NCBI GenBank assembly: GCA_017481065.1
Contig: JAFUPT010000043.1
Span: 1 to 30,882 of the forward strand
Origin: Clostridia bacterium
GTDB taxonomy: Bacteria; Bacillota_A; Clostridia; Christensenellales; Aristaeellaceae
Length of the DNA stretch: 30,882 nt
Direction: 5' to 3'
Part shown: positions 15,314 to 23,239 of the stretch, piece after piece
Layout of the letters: every line of letters starts with the position of its first letter
Numbering within the stretch: position 1 is the first letter of the stretch
Translations under genes and position numbers: made by a program
Notes under the pieces: generated by a model
The model's input: the letters and a program-made list of their open reading frames with translations, nothing else
Databases searched by the model: none
Told to the model about the DNA's origin: nothing

Positions 15314-15326
15314 GTGTATGGAAAAC

Positions 15327-15430
15327 AAGTCCCCTGTGCAAGGGGAGCTGTCCGAAGGGCTGATGAGGTGTAAAACAGCGACAATCCCTCCGGCGCTATG
15401 CGCCACCTCCCTTTGCACAAGGGAGGCAAG
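15327..15430. repeat. Inverted intergenic element of the type common in gut Clostridia
   Basis: Two diverged inverted halves: the left begins TCCCCTGTGCAAGGGGAGCT and the right ends CCTCCCTTTGCACAAGGGAG; each folds by itself and both pair with each other around an AAAACAGCGACAA centre. The GGAGGG-ATTGTC-like edge resembles repeats I know from Faecalibacterium-type genomes. A shorter relative lies at 20565-20610. Confidence 0.65.
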
Positions 15431-15448
15431 ATTTTCCCGAGCCCTATC

Positions 15449-15477
15449 AAAATGACCTCGCTCCGAGGTCATTTTTT
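15449..15477. terminator. Terminator-like hairpin ATGACCTCG/CGAGGTCAT
   Basis: Stem ATGACCTCG-CTC-CGAGGTCAT flanked by A and T tracts, five T downstream on the plus strand. Nearly the same hairpin recurs at 30749-30779 with a TTC loop, so it travels with the repeat modules. Confidence 0.8.
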
Positions 15478-15486
15478 GTGCGGTTT

Positions 15487-15536
15487 CCAAAGGGCGGCTC
15501 GCCCTTTGGTCAGGGGTCCGGGGGCTGACGGCCCCC
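15487..15536. repeat. Palindrome module pair, locus 3, right half
   Basis: CCAAAGGGCG-N3-CGCCCTTTGG (15487-15509), then CAGGGGTC and GGGGGC-TGACG-GCCCCC (15520-15536). GGTTT precedes the first palindrome, mirrored by AAACC after the left-hand copy at this locus. Confidence 0.8.
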
Positions 15537-15566
15537 AGCGCAACTCCCACCCTCCCCTGCCGCCTC

Positions 15567-15595
15567 TTGCAATATTTGCGCGCTTGTACTATAAT
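15567..15595 (+). promoter_or_regulatory. Promoter of the trkA-trkH pair
   Basis: TTGCAA (15567-15572), a 17-base spacer, and TATAAT (15590-15595), 50 bases before the trkA start. Confidence 0.82.
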
Positions 15596-15645
15596 GAGGG
15601 CGGTGTGATTCAGAAAATCTACTTATTATAAAGGATGAATGGATT

Positions 15646-17004
15646 ATGAATATCATCATCGTCGGCTGCGGAAAGATCGGCTCCACGATACTTTCGAGCC
15701 TGCTGGCGGAGGGCCACGACATTGTGGTTGTGGATTCGAACCCGGATGTAATTTCCGAGGTAAGCAATATTTACGACAGCATGTATGTATGCGGCAGCGG
15801 CACGGACTGCGATGCGCTGGCGGAAGCCGGCGTGGACAAGGCCTCGCTGGTGGTGGCGGTGACGGGCTCGGACGAGATCAACATGCTCAGCTGCTTCATC
15901 GCCCGCAAAATGGGCGCGGAGCACACCATCGCCCGCATCCGCAAGCCGGAATACAACGATAAAAACCTGAGCTTCATGCGCCAGCAGTTCGACCTTTCCA
16001 TGTCCATCAACCCGGACCTGCTGACCGCGCAGGAGCTGTTTCATGTATTGCAGCTGCCGAGTGCGGTAAAGATTGAATACTTCTCCCGGCGCAATTTTGA
16101 AATGGTGGAGCTGGTGCTCAAGCCGGACAGCGCGCTCTGCGGCGTGAAGCTGATGGATCTGCGCAAGAAATACGAGGCAAAATTTTTGATCTGCGCGGTG
16201 CAGCGGGGCGAAGCCGTAACCATTCCAGGCGGCAGCTTTGAGCTGCAGGCGGGCGACAGGATTGAGCTCACCGCCGCGCCCAGCGAGATGCAAAAACTTT
16301 TGAAAATGCTGGGCATATTGCAGAAGCAGGCCAGGAATGTAATGATCCTCGGCGCGAGCCGCATGGCATACTACCTGAGCAAGATGCTGCTGGGCAGCGG
16401 CTGCGCGGTGACGATCATCGAAAAGGACCGCATGCGCTGCCAGGAAATCAGCGAAAAGCTGCCCGGCGCGGTGGTGATCTGCGGCGACGGCGCGCAGCAG
16501 GAGCTGCTGCTGGAGGAAGGGCTGAAATCGATGGACGCCTTCGTTTCCCTCACCGGCATGGACGAGGAGAACATATTGATCTCCTTCTTCGCATCCAGCC
16601 AGGGCGTTCCCAAGGTGGTTGCCAAGGTGAACCGGGATGAGCTGCGCCCCATCGCCGAAAAACTGGGCCTGGAGACGCTGGTTTCCAGCCGTGCGGCGAG
16701 TTCGAACATGCTCTCCCGCTATGCCCGCGCGCTGGAAAATTCCCTGGGCAGCAACGTGGAAACCCTGTACAAGCTGATGGACGGCAAGGCGGAGGCGCTG
16801 GAATTCCGCGTGCAGCCGGATTTCGTGCAGGCAAATGTTCCCCTGAAGGACATGCGGCTGAAGCCGGGCATACTGATTGCAGGCATACTGCGCGGCAGGA
16901 AGACGCTGATCCCCGCCGGCGATGATTCCATACAGCCCGGCGACAGGGTGATCGTACTGGCGGCGGGCCGGCAGATGCACGACCTTTCGGATATCCTGCA
17001 ATAA
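15646..17004 (+). CDS. trkA: TrkA, regulatory NAD-binding subunit of potassium uptake
   Basis: A 452-residue cytosolic protein with two RCK (TrkA-N plus TrkA-C) repeats. The first Rossmann unit begins MNIIIVGCGKIGSTILSSLL with an acidic VVDSNPD end of strand 2 that favours NAD; the second begins near residue 227 as VMILGASRMAYYLSKMLL with IIEKDR. Each is followed by a small TrkA-C domain (FELQAGDRIELTA and DSIQPGDRVIVLA). This duplicated layout is the normal full-length form of TrkA, which gates the membrane subunit in response to nucleotides. AAAGGATG lies upstream of the ATG. trkH starts 24 bases downstream. All motifs look intact. Confidence 0.95.
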   Translation: MNIIIVGCGKIGSTILSSLLAEGHDIVVVDSNPDVISEVSNIYDSMYVCGSGTDCDALAEAGVDKASLVVAVTGSDEINMLSCFIARKMGAEHTIARIRKPEYNDKNLSFMRQQFDLSMSINPDLLTAQELFHVLQLPSAVKIEYFSRRNFEMVELVLKPDSALCGVKLMDLRKKYEAKFLICAVQRGEAVTIPGGSFELQAGDRIELTAAPSEMQKLLKMLGILQKQARNVMILGASRMAYYLSKMLLGSGCAVTIIEKDRMRCQEISEKLPGAVVICGDGAQQELLLEEGLKSMDAFVSLTGMDEENILISFFASSQGVPKVVAKVNRDELRPIAEKLGLETLVSSRAASSNMLSRYARALENSLGSNVETLYKLMDGKAEALEFRVQPDFVQANVPLKDMRLKPGILIAGILRGRKTLIPAGDDSIQPGDRVIVLAAGRQMHDLSDILQ

Positions 17005-17028
17005 AGGCGAAATGACGGATAAAAACAA

Positions 17029-18477
17029 ATGAACCGCAAGATGATATTTTACACGGTCGGCCTGATGATGAAGGTGGAGGCGGTTTTGCTGCTGCTTCCC
17101 CTGATCGTGGCGCTGATCTACGGCGAGGCCTGCGCGCTCTCCTTTGCGTATGCGGCGGCCATCGCCCTGGCGGCGGGCTTTCTGCTCACCCGCTTCTGCA
17201 AGACGGATAACCAGGTAATCTACGCCCGGGAGGGCTTCGTAACCGTGGCCATGTGCTGGCTGGCGGTTTCGGCGGTGGGCGCGCTGCCCTTCACCTTCAG
17301 CGGCGAGGTGCCCTCCTATATCGACGCCTTCTTTGAAACGGTGAGCGGCTTCACCACCACGGGCTCCTCCATACTCACGGATGTGGAGGCCATGAGCCAC
17401 GGCCTGCTCTTCTGGCGCAGCTTCACCCACTGGGTGGGCGGCATGGGCGTGCTGGTATTCGTGATGGCGCTGGTGCCGAGCATTTCGGACCGCTCCATCC
17501 ACATCATGCGCGCGGAGATGCCCGGCCCTGTGGTGGGCAAGCTGATGCCCCGGGCGCGGGACACCGCCAGCATACTCTACAAGATATACATCGTGATGAC
17601 CGCCGTGCAGGTGATATTGCTGCTGGCGGGCGGCATGCCGCTGTTTGACAGCCTGCTGCATGCCTTCGGCAGCGCAGGTACCGGCGGCTTCGGCATCAAG
17701 GCGGACAGCGTTTCCGGCTACAGCCCGTATTTGCAGTGGGTGATCACGGTATTCATGTTCCTCTTCGGCGTGAATTTCAATCTGTACTACCTGCTGCTGA
17801 TCCGCAGGTTCCGCGCGGCGGCGCAGAGCAGCGAGGTTTGGTATTACCTGGGCATCGTGCTGGCGAGCATCGCCATGATCACGGCAAACATACTGCCCAT
17901 GTGCAAAAATTTTGCGGAGGCGCTGCGGCTCTCCGCCTTCCAGGTTTCCTCCATCATCACCACCACCGGCTACGCCACCACGGATTTCAACCTCTGGCCC
18001 CAGTTTTCCAAGAGCATACTGCTGATTCTGATGATCATCGGCGCATGCGCGGGCTCCACGGGCGGTGGCCTGAAGGTTTCCCGCGCGGTGATGCTGGTGA
18101 AGATGATCGGCAAGGAATTCAAGCATTTGCTGCATCCGCGCTCGGTAAATTCCGTGCGCTTCGAGGGCAAGCATGTGGACGGCGCAACCATCAAGAGCGT
18201 ATCCAGCTACTTCGCCATTTACATGGTTTGCATGCTGGGCGTATTCCTGGTGCTGAGCCTGGAGCCCGCTCCCTACGACTTTGAAACCAACATGAGCGCG
18301 GCCATTTCCTGCTTCAACAACATCGGCCCGGCCTTTGGCATTGCGGGCCCGATGGGCAGCTTCGCCGGATATTCGCCGCTTTCGAAGATCGTGCTCTCCC
18401 TGGCAATGCTGCTGGGCAGGCTGGAAATCTATCCGCTGCTGCTCACGCTGATTCCCTCCACCTGGCGGAAGAAATAG
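17029..18477 (+). CDS. trkH: TrkH, potassium-translocating membrane subunit
   Basis: A 482-residue polytopic membrane protein with the four pseudo-repeated pore loops of the SKT superfamily: TVSGFTTTGSSIL, FGSAGTGGFGIK, SSIITTTGYATTDF and CFNNIGPAFGIAG. Each supplies a filter glycine. The region GACAGSTGGGLKVSRAVML is also typical of TrkH. It mediates K+ uptake across the cytoplasmic membrane together with TrkA, encoded 24 bases upstream. The ribosome site is weak (GACGGA about 10 bases before the ATG), which may mean translational coupling to trkA; a downstream ATG at 17041 is an alternative start. The protein ends in LIPSTWRKK, close to the usual family end. Confidence 0.95.
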   Translation: MNRKMIFYTVGLMMKVEAVLLLLPLIVALIYGEACALSFAYAAAIALAAGFLLTRFCKTDNQVIYAREGFVTVAMCWLAVSAVGALPFTFSGEVPSYIDAFFETVSGFTTTGSSILTDVEAMSHGLLFWRSFTHWVGGMGVLVFVMALVPSISDRSIHIMRAEMPGPVVGKLMPRARDTASILYKIYIVMTAVQVILLLAGGMPLFDSLLHAFGSAGTGGFGIKADSVSGYSPYLQWVITVFMFLFGVNFNLYYLLLIRRFRAAAQSSEVWYYLGIVLASIAMITANILPMCKNFAEALRLSAFQVSSIITTTGYATTDFNLWPQFSKSILLILMIIGACAGSTGGGLKVSRAVMLVKMIGKEFKHLLHPRSVNSVRFEGKHVDGATIKSVSSYFAIYMVCMLGVFLVLSLEPAPYDFETNMSAAISCFNNIGPAFGIAGPMGSFAGYSPLSKIVLSLAMLLGRLEIYPLLLTLIPSTWRKK

Positions 18478-18586
18478 GGCGAAGGAGAACCCTTTCCCCC
18501 AATTCAATCTTCATTTAACATGCATCCCGGTTTCTGAATTTCATGACTCGTTTATCTATTATCATAAACAAGAAGGAGTGCTGAGC

Positions 18587-20428
18587 ATGTACAACGTAAG
18601 AAAAGTAACTGATAAAATCACCTGGATCGGCGGCGAGGATCGCAGGCTGGCCCTGTTTGAAAATGTATATCCCATCCCCACCGGCGTATCCTACAACAGC
18701 TATTTCATCGATGATGAAAAGACCCTGGTGATGGACAGCGTGGACCGCTCTGTTTCCACCCAGTTCTTTGAGAACATTGAGCATATGCTCGGCTCCCGCG
18801 ATCTGGATTACCTCGTGGTCAACCATATGGAACCCGACCACGCAGCCACCGTGGAAGATGTTGTGCGCCGCTATCCCAATGTAACCATCATCTGCAATCA
18901 GAAGCTCAAGGATATGCTGCGCAACTACTTCACCTTTGATGTGGATGCGCGGGTACAGGTGGTGAAGGAAGGCGATGTGCTCTCCACCGGCGAGCTGAGC
19001 TTCACCTTCGTGATGGCTCCCATGGTGCACTGGCCGGAAGTGATGATGACCTATGAAATCACCGGCAAGATCCTCTTCTCCGCAGACGCCTTCGGCACCT
19101 TCGGCGCCCTCAACGGCTGCATCTTTGCCGACCAGGTGAATTTCGAGCGCGACTACATGGATGAGGCCCGCCGCTATTACACCAACATCGTGGGCAAGTA
19201 TGGCAACCAGGTGAAGGCCGTTCTGAAAAAGGCTTCCACCATCGAAATCAAGATGATCTGCCCCCTGCACGGCTTCGTATGGCGCAAGGACCTGGGCAGC
19301 TTCATTGAGAAATACCTGCTCTGGGCCAACTACCAGCCCGAGGAGACCGGCGTGCTGCTGGCCTACGCATCCGTATACGGCAACACCGAAAACGCCGCAA
19401 ACATCCTCGCCACCAAGCTGGCGGAGCGCGGCGTGAAGGTGCAGATGTATGATGTATCCGTCACCCATGCCAGCTACATCGTATCCGAAGCATTCCGTTA
19501 CAGCCATCTGGTGCTGGCCTCCACCACCTACAATGCCGGCATCTTCGTGAATATGGAAAACCTGGTGCACTATATCGTGAACCACAACCTGCAGAACCGC
19601 ACCGTGGCCCTGATCGAAAACGGTTCCTGGGCGCCCACCGCCGCGGGCCTGATGCGCAAGGAGCTCTCCAGCCTGAAGGGCACCGAATTCATCGAGCTGC
19701 CCATCACCATCAAGAGCGCCCTGAAGGACAACCAGCTCGCTGATATCGACCACCTGGCCCAGGCCATCGCCGATTCCATGCTCCAGCCGGAGGCCGCTCC
19801 CGCCGCCGACAAGCAGGTGGACCAGAACGCCCTGTTCAAGCTCAGCTACGGCCTCTTCGTGGTCACCGCACAGGATGACGACAAGCACAACGGCTGCATC
19901 ATCAACACCGCCATGCAGCTCACCGATACTCCCAAGCGCATCTCCATCACCGTAAACAAGGCCAACCATACCCACGACATGATCATCAACTCCCGGAAGT
20001 TCAACCTGTCCATCCTCTCCCAGGATGCACCCTTCGATCTGTTCAAGCAGTTCGGCTTCCAGAGCGGCCGCGATACCGAGAAGTTTGACGGCAAGTATGA
20101 GATCCGCGTCAGCGAAAACGGCCTGGTTTACCTGAACCAGTACGCCAATTCCTTCATCTCCGGCAAGGTTGTGGAGGCCATCGATTGCGGCACCCACACC
20201 CTCTTCGTCGCTGATGTAACCGAGGCAAAGGTGATCAACAACGAGCCCAGCGTGACCTACGCCTACTACTTTGACCACATCAAGCCCAAGCCCCAGAAGG
20301 CTGAGGACGCCAAGCCCGGCTGGGTGTGCAAGATCTGCGGCTATGTATACGAGGGCGAAAACCTGCCCGCCGACTACATCTGCCCGCTGTGCAAGCACGG
20401 CGCAGAGGACTTCGAAAAGATGAAGTAA
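18587..20428 (+). CDS. Flavodiiron protein with C-terminal flavin-reductase-like and rubredoxin domains
   Basis: A 613-residue multidomain redox enzyme. The N-terminal metallo-beta-lactamase domain (1-250) has the full diiron ligand set H80-x-E82-x-D84-H85, H148, D167 and H228. A flavodoxin domain (about 254-395) has the FMN loop YASVYGNTENAA. A flavin-reductase-like domain (about 408-560) follows, and a rubredoxin ends the chain with Cys pairs C581/C584 and C599/C602. Family knowledge: flavodiiron proteins reduce O2 to water or NO to N2O in anaerobes; here the electron-relay modules are built in. The start at 18587 is set by AAGGAG eight bases upstream; a GTG three codons earlier overlaps that ribosome site. 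It stands alone between trkH and a convergent DUF89 gene. A weak TATTAT box lies near 18557, but no clear -35 was found. Confidence 0.93.
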   Translation: MYNVRKVTDKITWIGGEDRRLALFENVYPIPTGVSYNSYFIDDEKTLVMDSVDRSVSTQFFENIEHMLGSRDLDYLVVNHMEPDHAATVEDVVRRYPNVTIICNQKLKDMLRNYFTFDVDARVQVVKEGDVLSTGELSFTFVMAPMVHWPEVMMTYEITGKILFSADAFGTFGALNGCIFADQVNFERDYMDEARRYYTNIVGKYGNQVKAVLKKASTIEIKMICPLHGFVWRKDLGSFIEKYLLWANYQPEETGVLLAYASVYGNTENAANILATKLAERGVKVQMYDVSVTHASYIVSEAFRYSHLVLASTTYNAGIFVNMENLVHYIVNHNLQNRTVALIENGSWAPTAAGLMRKELSSLKGTEFIELPITIKSALKDNQLADIDHLAQAIADSMLQPEAAPAADKQVDQNALFKLSYGLFVVTAQDDDKHNGCIINTAMQLTDTPKRISITVNKANHTHDMIINSRKFNLSILSQDAPFDLFKQFGFQSGRDTEKFDGKYEIRVSENGLVYLNQYANSFISGKVVEAIDCGTHTLFVADVTEAKVINNEPSVTYAYYFDHIKPKPQKAEDAKPGWVCKICGYVYEGENLPADYICPLCKHGAEDFEKMK

Positions 20429-20440
20429 GGGAGGAGAACC

Positions 20441-20492
20441 CTGGGGGCTTCCAGCCCCCAGACCCCCGGCCAAAGGGAATGATTCCCTTTGG
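20441..20492. repeat. Palindrome module pair, locus 4, left half
   Basis: CTGGGGGCT-N3-AGCCCCCAG (20441-20461) and CCAAAGGGAAT-N-ATTCCCTTTGG (20470-20492), followed by AAACC. It is the inverted counterpart of 20680-20729. The 317-base gap 20429-20745 between convergent genes holds only these modules, two terminators and a degenerate inverted element. Confidence 0.8.
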
Positions 20493-20501
20493 AAACCTCA
20501 C

Positions 20502-20527
20502 AAAAAGGCACGCAATGCGTGCCTTTT
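20502..20527. terminator. Terminator hairpin after the flavodiiron gene
   Basis: AAAAAGGCACGCA-A-TGCGTGCCTTTT, an 8-bp GC stem with A and T tracts. The same GGCACGC stem appears at 2061-2077. Confidence 0.75.
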
Positions 20528-20564
20528 GAATATTTGAAAATCTCCGAGATTATCCTTCCGACCG

Positions 20565-20610
20565 ACACCTCATCCGCCCCTACAGGGCGCCTTCTCCCCA
20601 AGGAGAAGGC
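20565..20610. repeat. Short relative of the clostridial inverted element
   Basis: The stretch ACACCTCATCCGCCCCTACA followed by GGGCGCC and CTTCTCCCCAAGGAGAAG matches the general plan of one half of the element at 15327-15430. It includes a small CTTCTCC-CCAA-GGAGAAG hairpin. Confidence 0.5.
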
Positions 20611-20634
20611 ATGGTTTTTTCTCATATTCCCACC

Positions 20635-20667
20635 AAAAAATCGATCCCGCTCCGGGATCGATTTTTT
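20635..20667. terminator. Bidirectional terminator between flavodiiron and DUF89 genes
   Basis: Six A, stem TCGATCCCG-CTC-CGGGATCGA, six T. It is symmetrical, so it can serve the plus-strand flavodiiron gene and the minus-strand DUF89 gene. Confidence 0.88.
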
Positions 20668-20679
20668 ATGCAGAGGGTT

Positions 20680-20729
20680 CCAAGGGGAATCATTCCCCTT
20701 GGCAGGGGTTTCAGGGGACAGCGTCCCCT
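20680..20729. repeat. Palindrome module pair, locus 4, right half
   Basis: CCAAGGGGAAT-N-ATTCCCCTTGG (20680-20702), then CAGGGGTTTC and AGGGGAC-AGC-GTCCCCT (20713-20729). It ends 16 bases before the DUF89 stop codon. Confidence 0.8.
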
Positions 20730-20745
20730 GAGGCGCACCTCCCCA

Positions 20746-21636
20746 TCAGGGTTTCAAAAAGGTCATCCGGCGGTCGTTGGCGAGGATGCCGCTGAAGCGC
20801 TCAAAGCCGAACCAATCGCAGTAGCCGGGGCACTTGCTGAGGAAGAGGAAATAGACATTCAGGCCGCTGGCGGCGAGGGTTTCGAAGTTGCCCTGGCCCT
20901 TGGCGATGAGCATGCCGGCATTTTCGATGCGGGCGCGCACGCCATCGGGCAGCAGATGCATCACGGTACCGGCCACATCGGGCAGCTCGTTGGTGATGAC
21001 CTCTACCAGTTCGGGAAGGCCGACTTCGACGGCGTCCTCCATGGTGGAATCGTTGAGCACGGGCGCGCCGCGCACCACGGAGACGACCTTCTTTTCGGGA
21101 TAGAGGCGCAGGATGGTTTCGATCAGCAGCTTGTCCAGCACGATTTCGCCGCAGTTATCGTGGAGGAAGAGCAGCTCGCCGGGCTTTTTGATATCCTCGA
21201 CCAGGTGGGCATATTCCTTTTCATCCACCCACTTGCCGGCGGCTTCATCCAACAATTCGAGGAGTTTTTCTTCATTTACATCGGAAAGCACGCCGAAATC
21301 AATGTAATTTCCGGCCATGGAGAGCTGGATGGCGGCATAGAGCGGGTCCTCCGCTGCATCCACGCGCGCCTTGAGCCGGGGATAGAGGGAGAGCAGCAGC
21401 TGGTTGTAGCTATGCTTGATTTCGGTATAATCATCCTCAAGATTCAGGAATTCCCGGCGCAGGCGGATAATGCGGGAATCGATCACGGGGGAAGCCTCGG
21501 TTTCCGGATCGGCATTCCGGAAGATATCGCAAATCTTCAGGGCATATTCCAGCTTCAGCCGCTCATCCTTGATGGACGCAGCCTTTTTCAGGCTGGAAGC
21601 CATCAGGCAGGAAACGCATTCTGCATAAAACTTCAT
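20746..21636 (-). CDS. DUF89/ARMT1-like metal-dependent phosphatase
   Basis: A 296-residue DUF89-domain protein. Motifs are an N-terminal C-x-x-C (C7, C10), LLFLHDNCGEIVLDKLL with D160-N161 as metal-site residues, VVRGAPVLNDSTMEDA and MLIAKGQGNFETL. The CxxC-bearing branch is found in archaea and anaerobic bacteria. Family knowledge: DUF89 proteins are metal-dependent phosphatases that remove damaged or surplus phosphometabolites (fructose-1-phosphate, 4'-phosphopantetheine and others). Of three in-frame ATGs the one at 21636 is eight bases from GGGAG and is chosen; the one at 21642 is too close and the one at 21651 overlaps it. The promoter at 21681-21709 diverges from the Phe T-box promoter. 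Nothing in the context fixes a substrate. Confidence 0.88.
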   Translation of the reverse strand: MKFYAECVSCLMASSLKKAASIKDERLKLEYALKICDIFRNADPETEASPVIDSRIIRLRREFLNLEDDYTEIKHSYNQLLLSLYPRLKARVDAAEDPLYAAIQLSMAGNYIDFGVLSDVNEEKLLELLDEAAGKWVDEKEYAHLVEDIKKPGELLFLHDNCGEIVLDKLLIETILRLYPEKKVVSVVRGAPVLNDSTMEDAVEVGLPELVEVITNELPDVAGTVMHLLPDGVRARIENAGMLIAKGQGNFETLAASGLNVYFLFLSKCPGYCDWFGFERFSGILANDRRMTFLKP

Positions 21637-21680
21637 ATCCATATCTCCCATAACGCTTTTTCAGGGGCCATTGTGCCGCA

Positions 21681-21709
21681 ATTATACCATAAACAGGAAT
21701 GCATTGCAA
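21681..21709 (-). promoter_or_regulatory. Promoter of the DUF89 gene
   Basis: On the minus strand TTGCAA (21709-21704), a 17-base spacer, then TATAAT (21686-21681) with extended TG-N. It is the third promoter here with TTGCAA as its -35 box. Confidence 0.82.
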
Positions 21710-21738
21710 ATATCCGCCGGATTTTATCAGATAAACTA

Positions 21739-21767
21739 TTGACAAATTCAATACTTAGCATTATAAT
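21739..21767 (+). promoter_or_regulatory. Promoter of the Phe T-box and amino-acid transporter locus
   Basis: Perfect TTGACA (21739-21744), a 17-base spacer and perfect TATAAT (21762-21767), placing the start just before the T-box leader. Confidence 0.9.
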
Positions 21768-21777
21768 TGCTTATGTA

Positions 21778-22089
21778 AAAACCTTCCGGGACGCACCCGG
21801 ACGGAACAGAAACGAAATGCTGCGATCGGGAATCAGTAACCTGCAAGCTGCACGAATCAAAGAGAGCCCCGCAAGCTGGGAAGGGGCATTCGGGCCGCAG
21901 GCGAATTCATCCCGTAGCCGTGCGCTGAAGGCGGAGAACCGCTGCGTAGGCGCTACCGGGGCTTTCCCGTTACAGGAAGCGGGCAATGAACGTTGCCCAG
22001 TGAGGCCCGAACCGCGAGGTTTGGGCAAAACGAGGTGGTACCGCGTGAACTACGCCCTCTGTGCAAGCCTGCACAGGGGGCTGTTTTTT
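21778..22089 (+). promoter_or_regulatory. T-box leader 1, specifier UUC (tRNA-Phe)
   Basis: A complete transcriptional T-box. The Stem I specifier loop is closed by CGGGA (21827-21831) with TCCCG (21910-21914) and by CCTG (21840-21843) with CAGG (21898-21901). Its 5' strand carries AGTA (21835-21838) and its 3' strand CGAA-UUC-A, the loop-E arrangement, so the specifier at 21906-21908 is UUC, a Phe codon. The AGAGAG distal-loop motif is at 21861-21866. The T-box sequence GAGGTGGTACCGCG (22032-22045) has bulge UGGU, complementary to an ACCA 3' end, as expected for tRNA-Phe (discriminator A). The terminator follows at 22054-22089. Uncharged tRNA-Phe should allow read-through into the binding-protein gene. 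Confidence 0.93.
22054..22089 (+). terminator. T-box 1 regulated terminator
   Basis: Stem GCCCTCTGTGC / GCACAGGGGGC (11 bp, one G-U pair) with a 6-base loop and TTTTTT (22084-22089). It begins just after, and competes with, the antiterminator containing the T-box sequence. Confidence 0.92.
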
Positions 22090-22150
22090 ATCGTATCCCA
22101 CCGGCACGGCGCCGGTTTTATAGGATTCACAATCAAGGAGGAAACACAAA

Positions 22151-23095
22151 ATGAAGAAGATTCTGGCCATTATGATCGCACTGGTGCTCGCACTGTCCTT
22201 CGCCGCAGTTGCAGAGGAAAAGACCTACAACATCGGCATCTGCCAGCTGGTGCAGCACGTCGCCCTCGACGACGCCACCCAGGGCTTCAAGGATGCGCTC
22301 ACCGAAAAGCTGGGCGACAAGGTGACCTTCAATGAGCAGAACGCCTCCGGCGATTCCGCCACCTGCATCACCATCGTAAACGGCTTCATTTCCGAAAATG
22401 TTGATCTGATCATGGCCAACGCCACCCCCGCCCTGCAGGCTGCGCAGGCCGGCACCGGCGAAATCCCGATCCTGGGCACTTCTGTAACCGACTACGGCAC
22501 CGCCCTGGGCATTGATCCCTGGACCGGCATCACCGGCTACAACATCTCCGGCACTTCCGACCTTGCTCCTCTGGACGGCCAGGCCAAGCTGCTCAACGAG
22601 CTCTTCCCGGACGCCAAGGAAGTGGGCCTGCTCTACTGCACCGCGGAAGCCAATTCCGTGTACCAGGTGACCGAGGTTGAAAAGTACCTGACCGAAATGG
22701 GCTACAACTGCACCATGTACGGCTTCACCGATTCCAACGACGTAGCTTCCGTAACCCAGAATGCATGCGCCAGCAGCGATGTGCTCTATGCCCCCACCGA
22801 CAACACCATGGCGAGCTGCACCGAGGCCATCCGCAACGTGATCGATGTGGAAAAGAAGGCCATCGTGGGCGGCGATGAAGGCATCTGCAAGGGCGCAGGC
22901 GTTGCCACCATCTGCATCAATTACTACGACCTGGGCTACGCCACCGGCGAAATGGCCTATGAAATCCTGGTAAACGGCGCAGACATCACCAAGATGCCCG
23001 TGGAATTCAGCCCCAACCCGCTGAAGAAGTACAACGCCGAGCTGTGCGAATACCTGGGCGTTTCCATTCCCGAGGGCTACGAGGCCATCGCTTAA
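22151..23095 (+). CDS. TrpX-like amino-acid ABC transporter substrate-binding protein 1 (Phe T-box controlled)
   Basis: A 314-residue exported binding protein of the ABC_sub_bind (TrpX, PF04392) family. The signal peptide MKKILAIMIALVLALSFAAVA is followed by EEKTYNIGICQLVQHVALDD, the family N-terminal motif; there is no lipobox cysteine. Further family segments are NEQNASGDSATCITIVNGFI, DLIMANATPALQAAQ, IPILGTSVTDYG and IVGGDEGICKGAGVATICIN. TrpX proteins capture aromatic amino acids in transporters predicted from T-box context. The leader reads a Phe codon, so phenylalanine is the most likely ligand by inference. AAGGAGG lies before the ATG. It shares long near-identical DNA with binding protein 3 (24619-25566). 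It is followed by the second T-box unit, not directly by transporter genes. Confidence 0.9.
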   Translation: MKKILAIMIALVLALSFAAVAEEKTYNIGICQLVQHVALDDATQGFKDALTEKLGDKVTFNEQNASGDSATCITIVNGFISENVDLIMANATPALQAAQAGTGEIPILGTSVTDYGTALGIDPWTGITGYNISGTSDLAPLDGQAKLLNELFPDAKEVGLLYCTAEANSVYQVTEVEKYLTEMGYNCTMYGFTDSNDVASVTQNACASSDVLYAPTDNTMASCTEAIRNVIDVEKKAIVGGDEGICKGAGVATICINYYDLGYATGEMAYEILVNGADITKMPVEFSPNPLKKYNAELCEYLGVSIPEGYEAIA

Positions 23096-23179
23096 TCCGC
23101 GGCGGGAGCACCCCCGGTTTGCGCCGGAATGAAACCGAACTGTTTTTCCCCTTTTTTCTGAAATATTCAGAATTAGGGC

Positions 23180-23208
23180 TTGACAGATCCAAAAGTGACG
23201 GCTATAAT
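23180..23208 (+). promoter_or_regulatory. Promoter of the Tyr T-box unit
   Basis: TTGACA (23180-23185), a 17-base spacer and TATAAT (23203-23208), located 84 bases after binding protein 1. A weak CGGTTT/AAACCG hairpin followed by T tracts (23115-23156) just upstream may end the first transcript. Confidence 0.9.
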
Positions 23209-23239
23209 AACACTTAATAGATCGAGTTTCCGAAACAAT

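Noticed and set aside
15619..18507. Very long minus-strand frame (962 codons) over trkA-trkH
   Set aside because: It is antisense to two well-recognised genes, is His/Gln/Ala-rich and has no domain; long antisense frames are expected at this base composition.
20611..22335. Plus-strand frame running through the DUF89 gene and T-box 1
   Set aside because: It crosses a terminator, a recognised antisense gene and a structured leader RNA; the translation has no family features.
23115..23156. Strong terminator between binding protein 1 and the Tyr T-box
   Set aside because: The CGGTTT/AAACCG stem is only six pairs with an 11-base loop and the T-runs are interrupted; kept only as a weak possibility.
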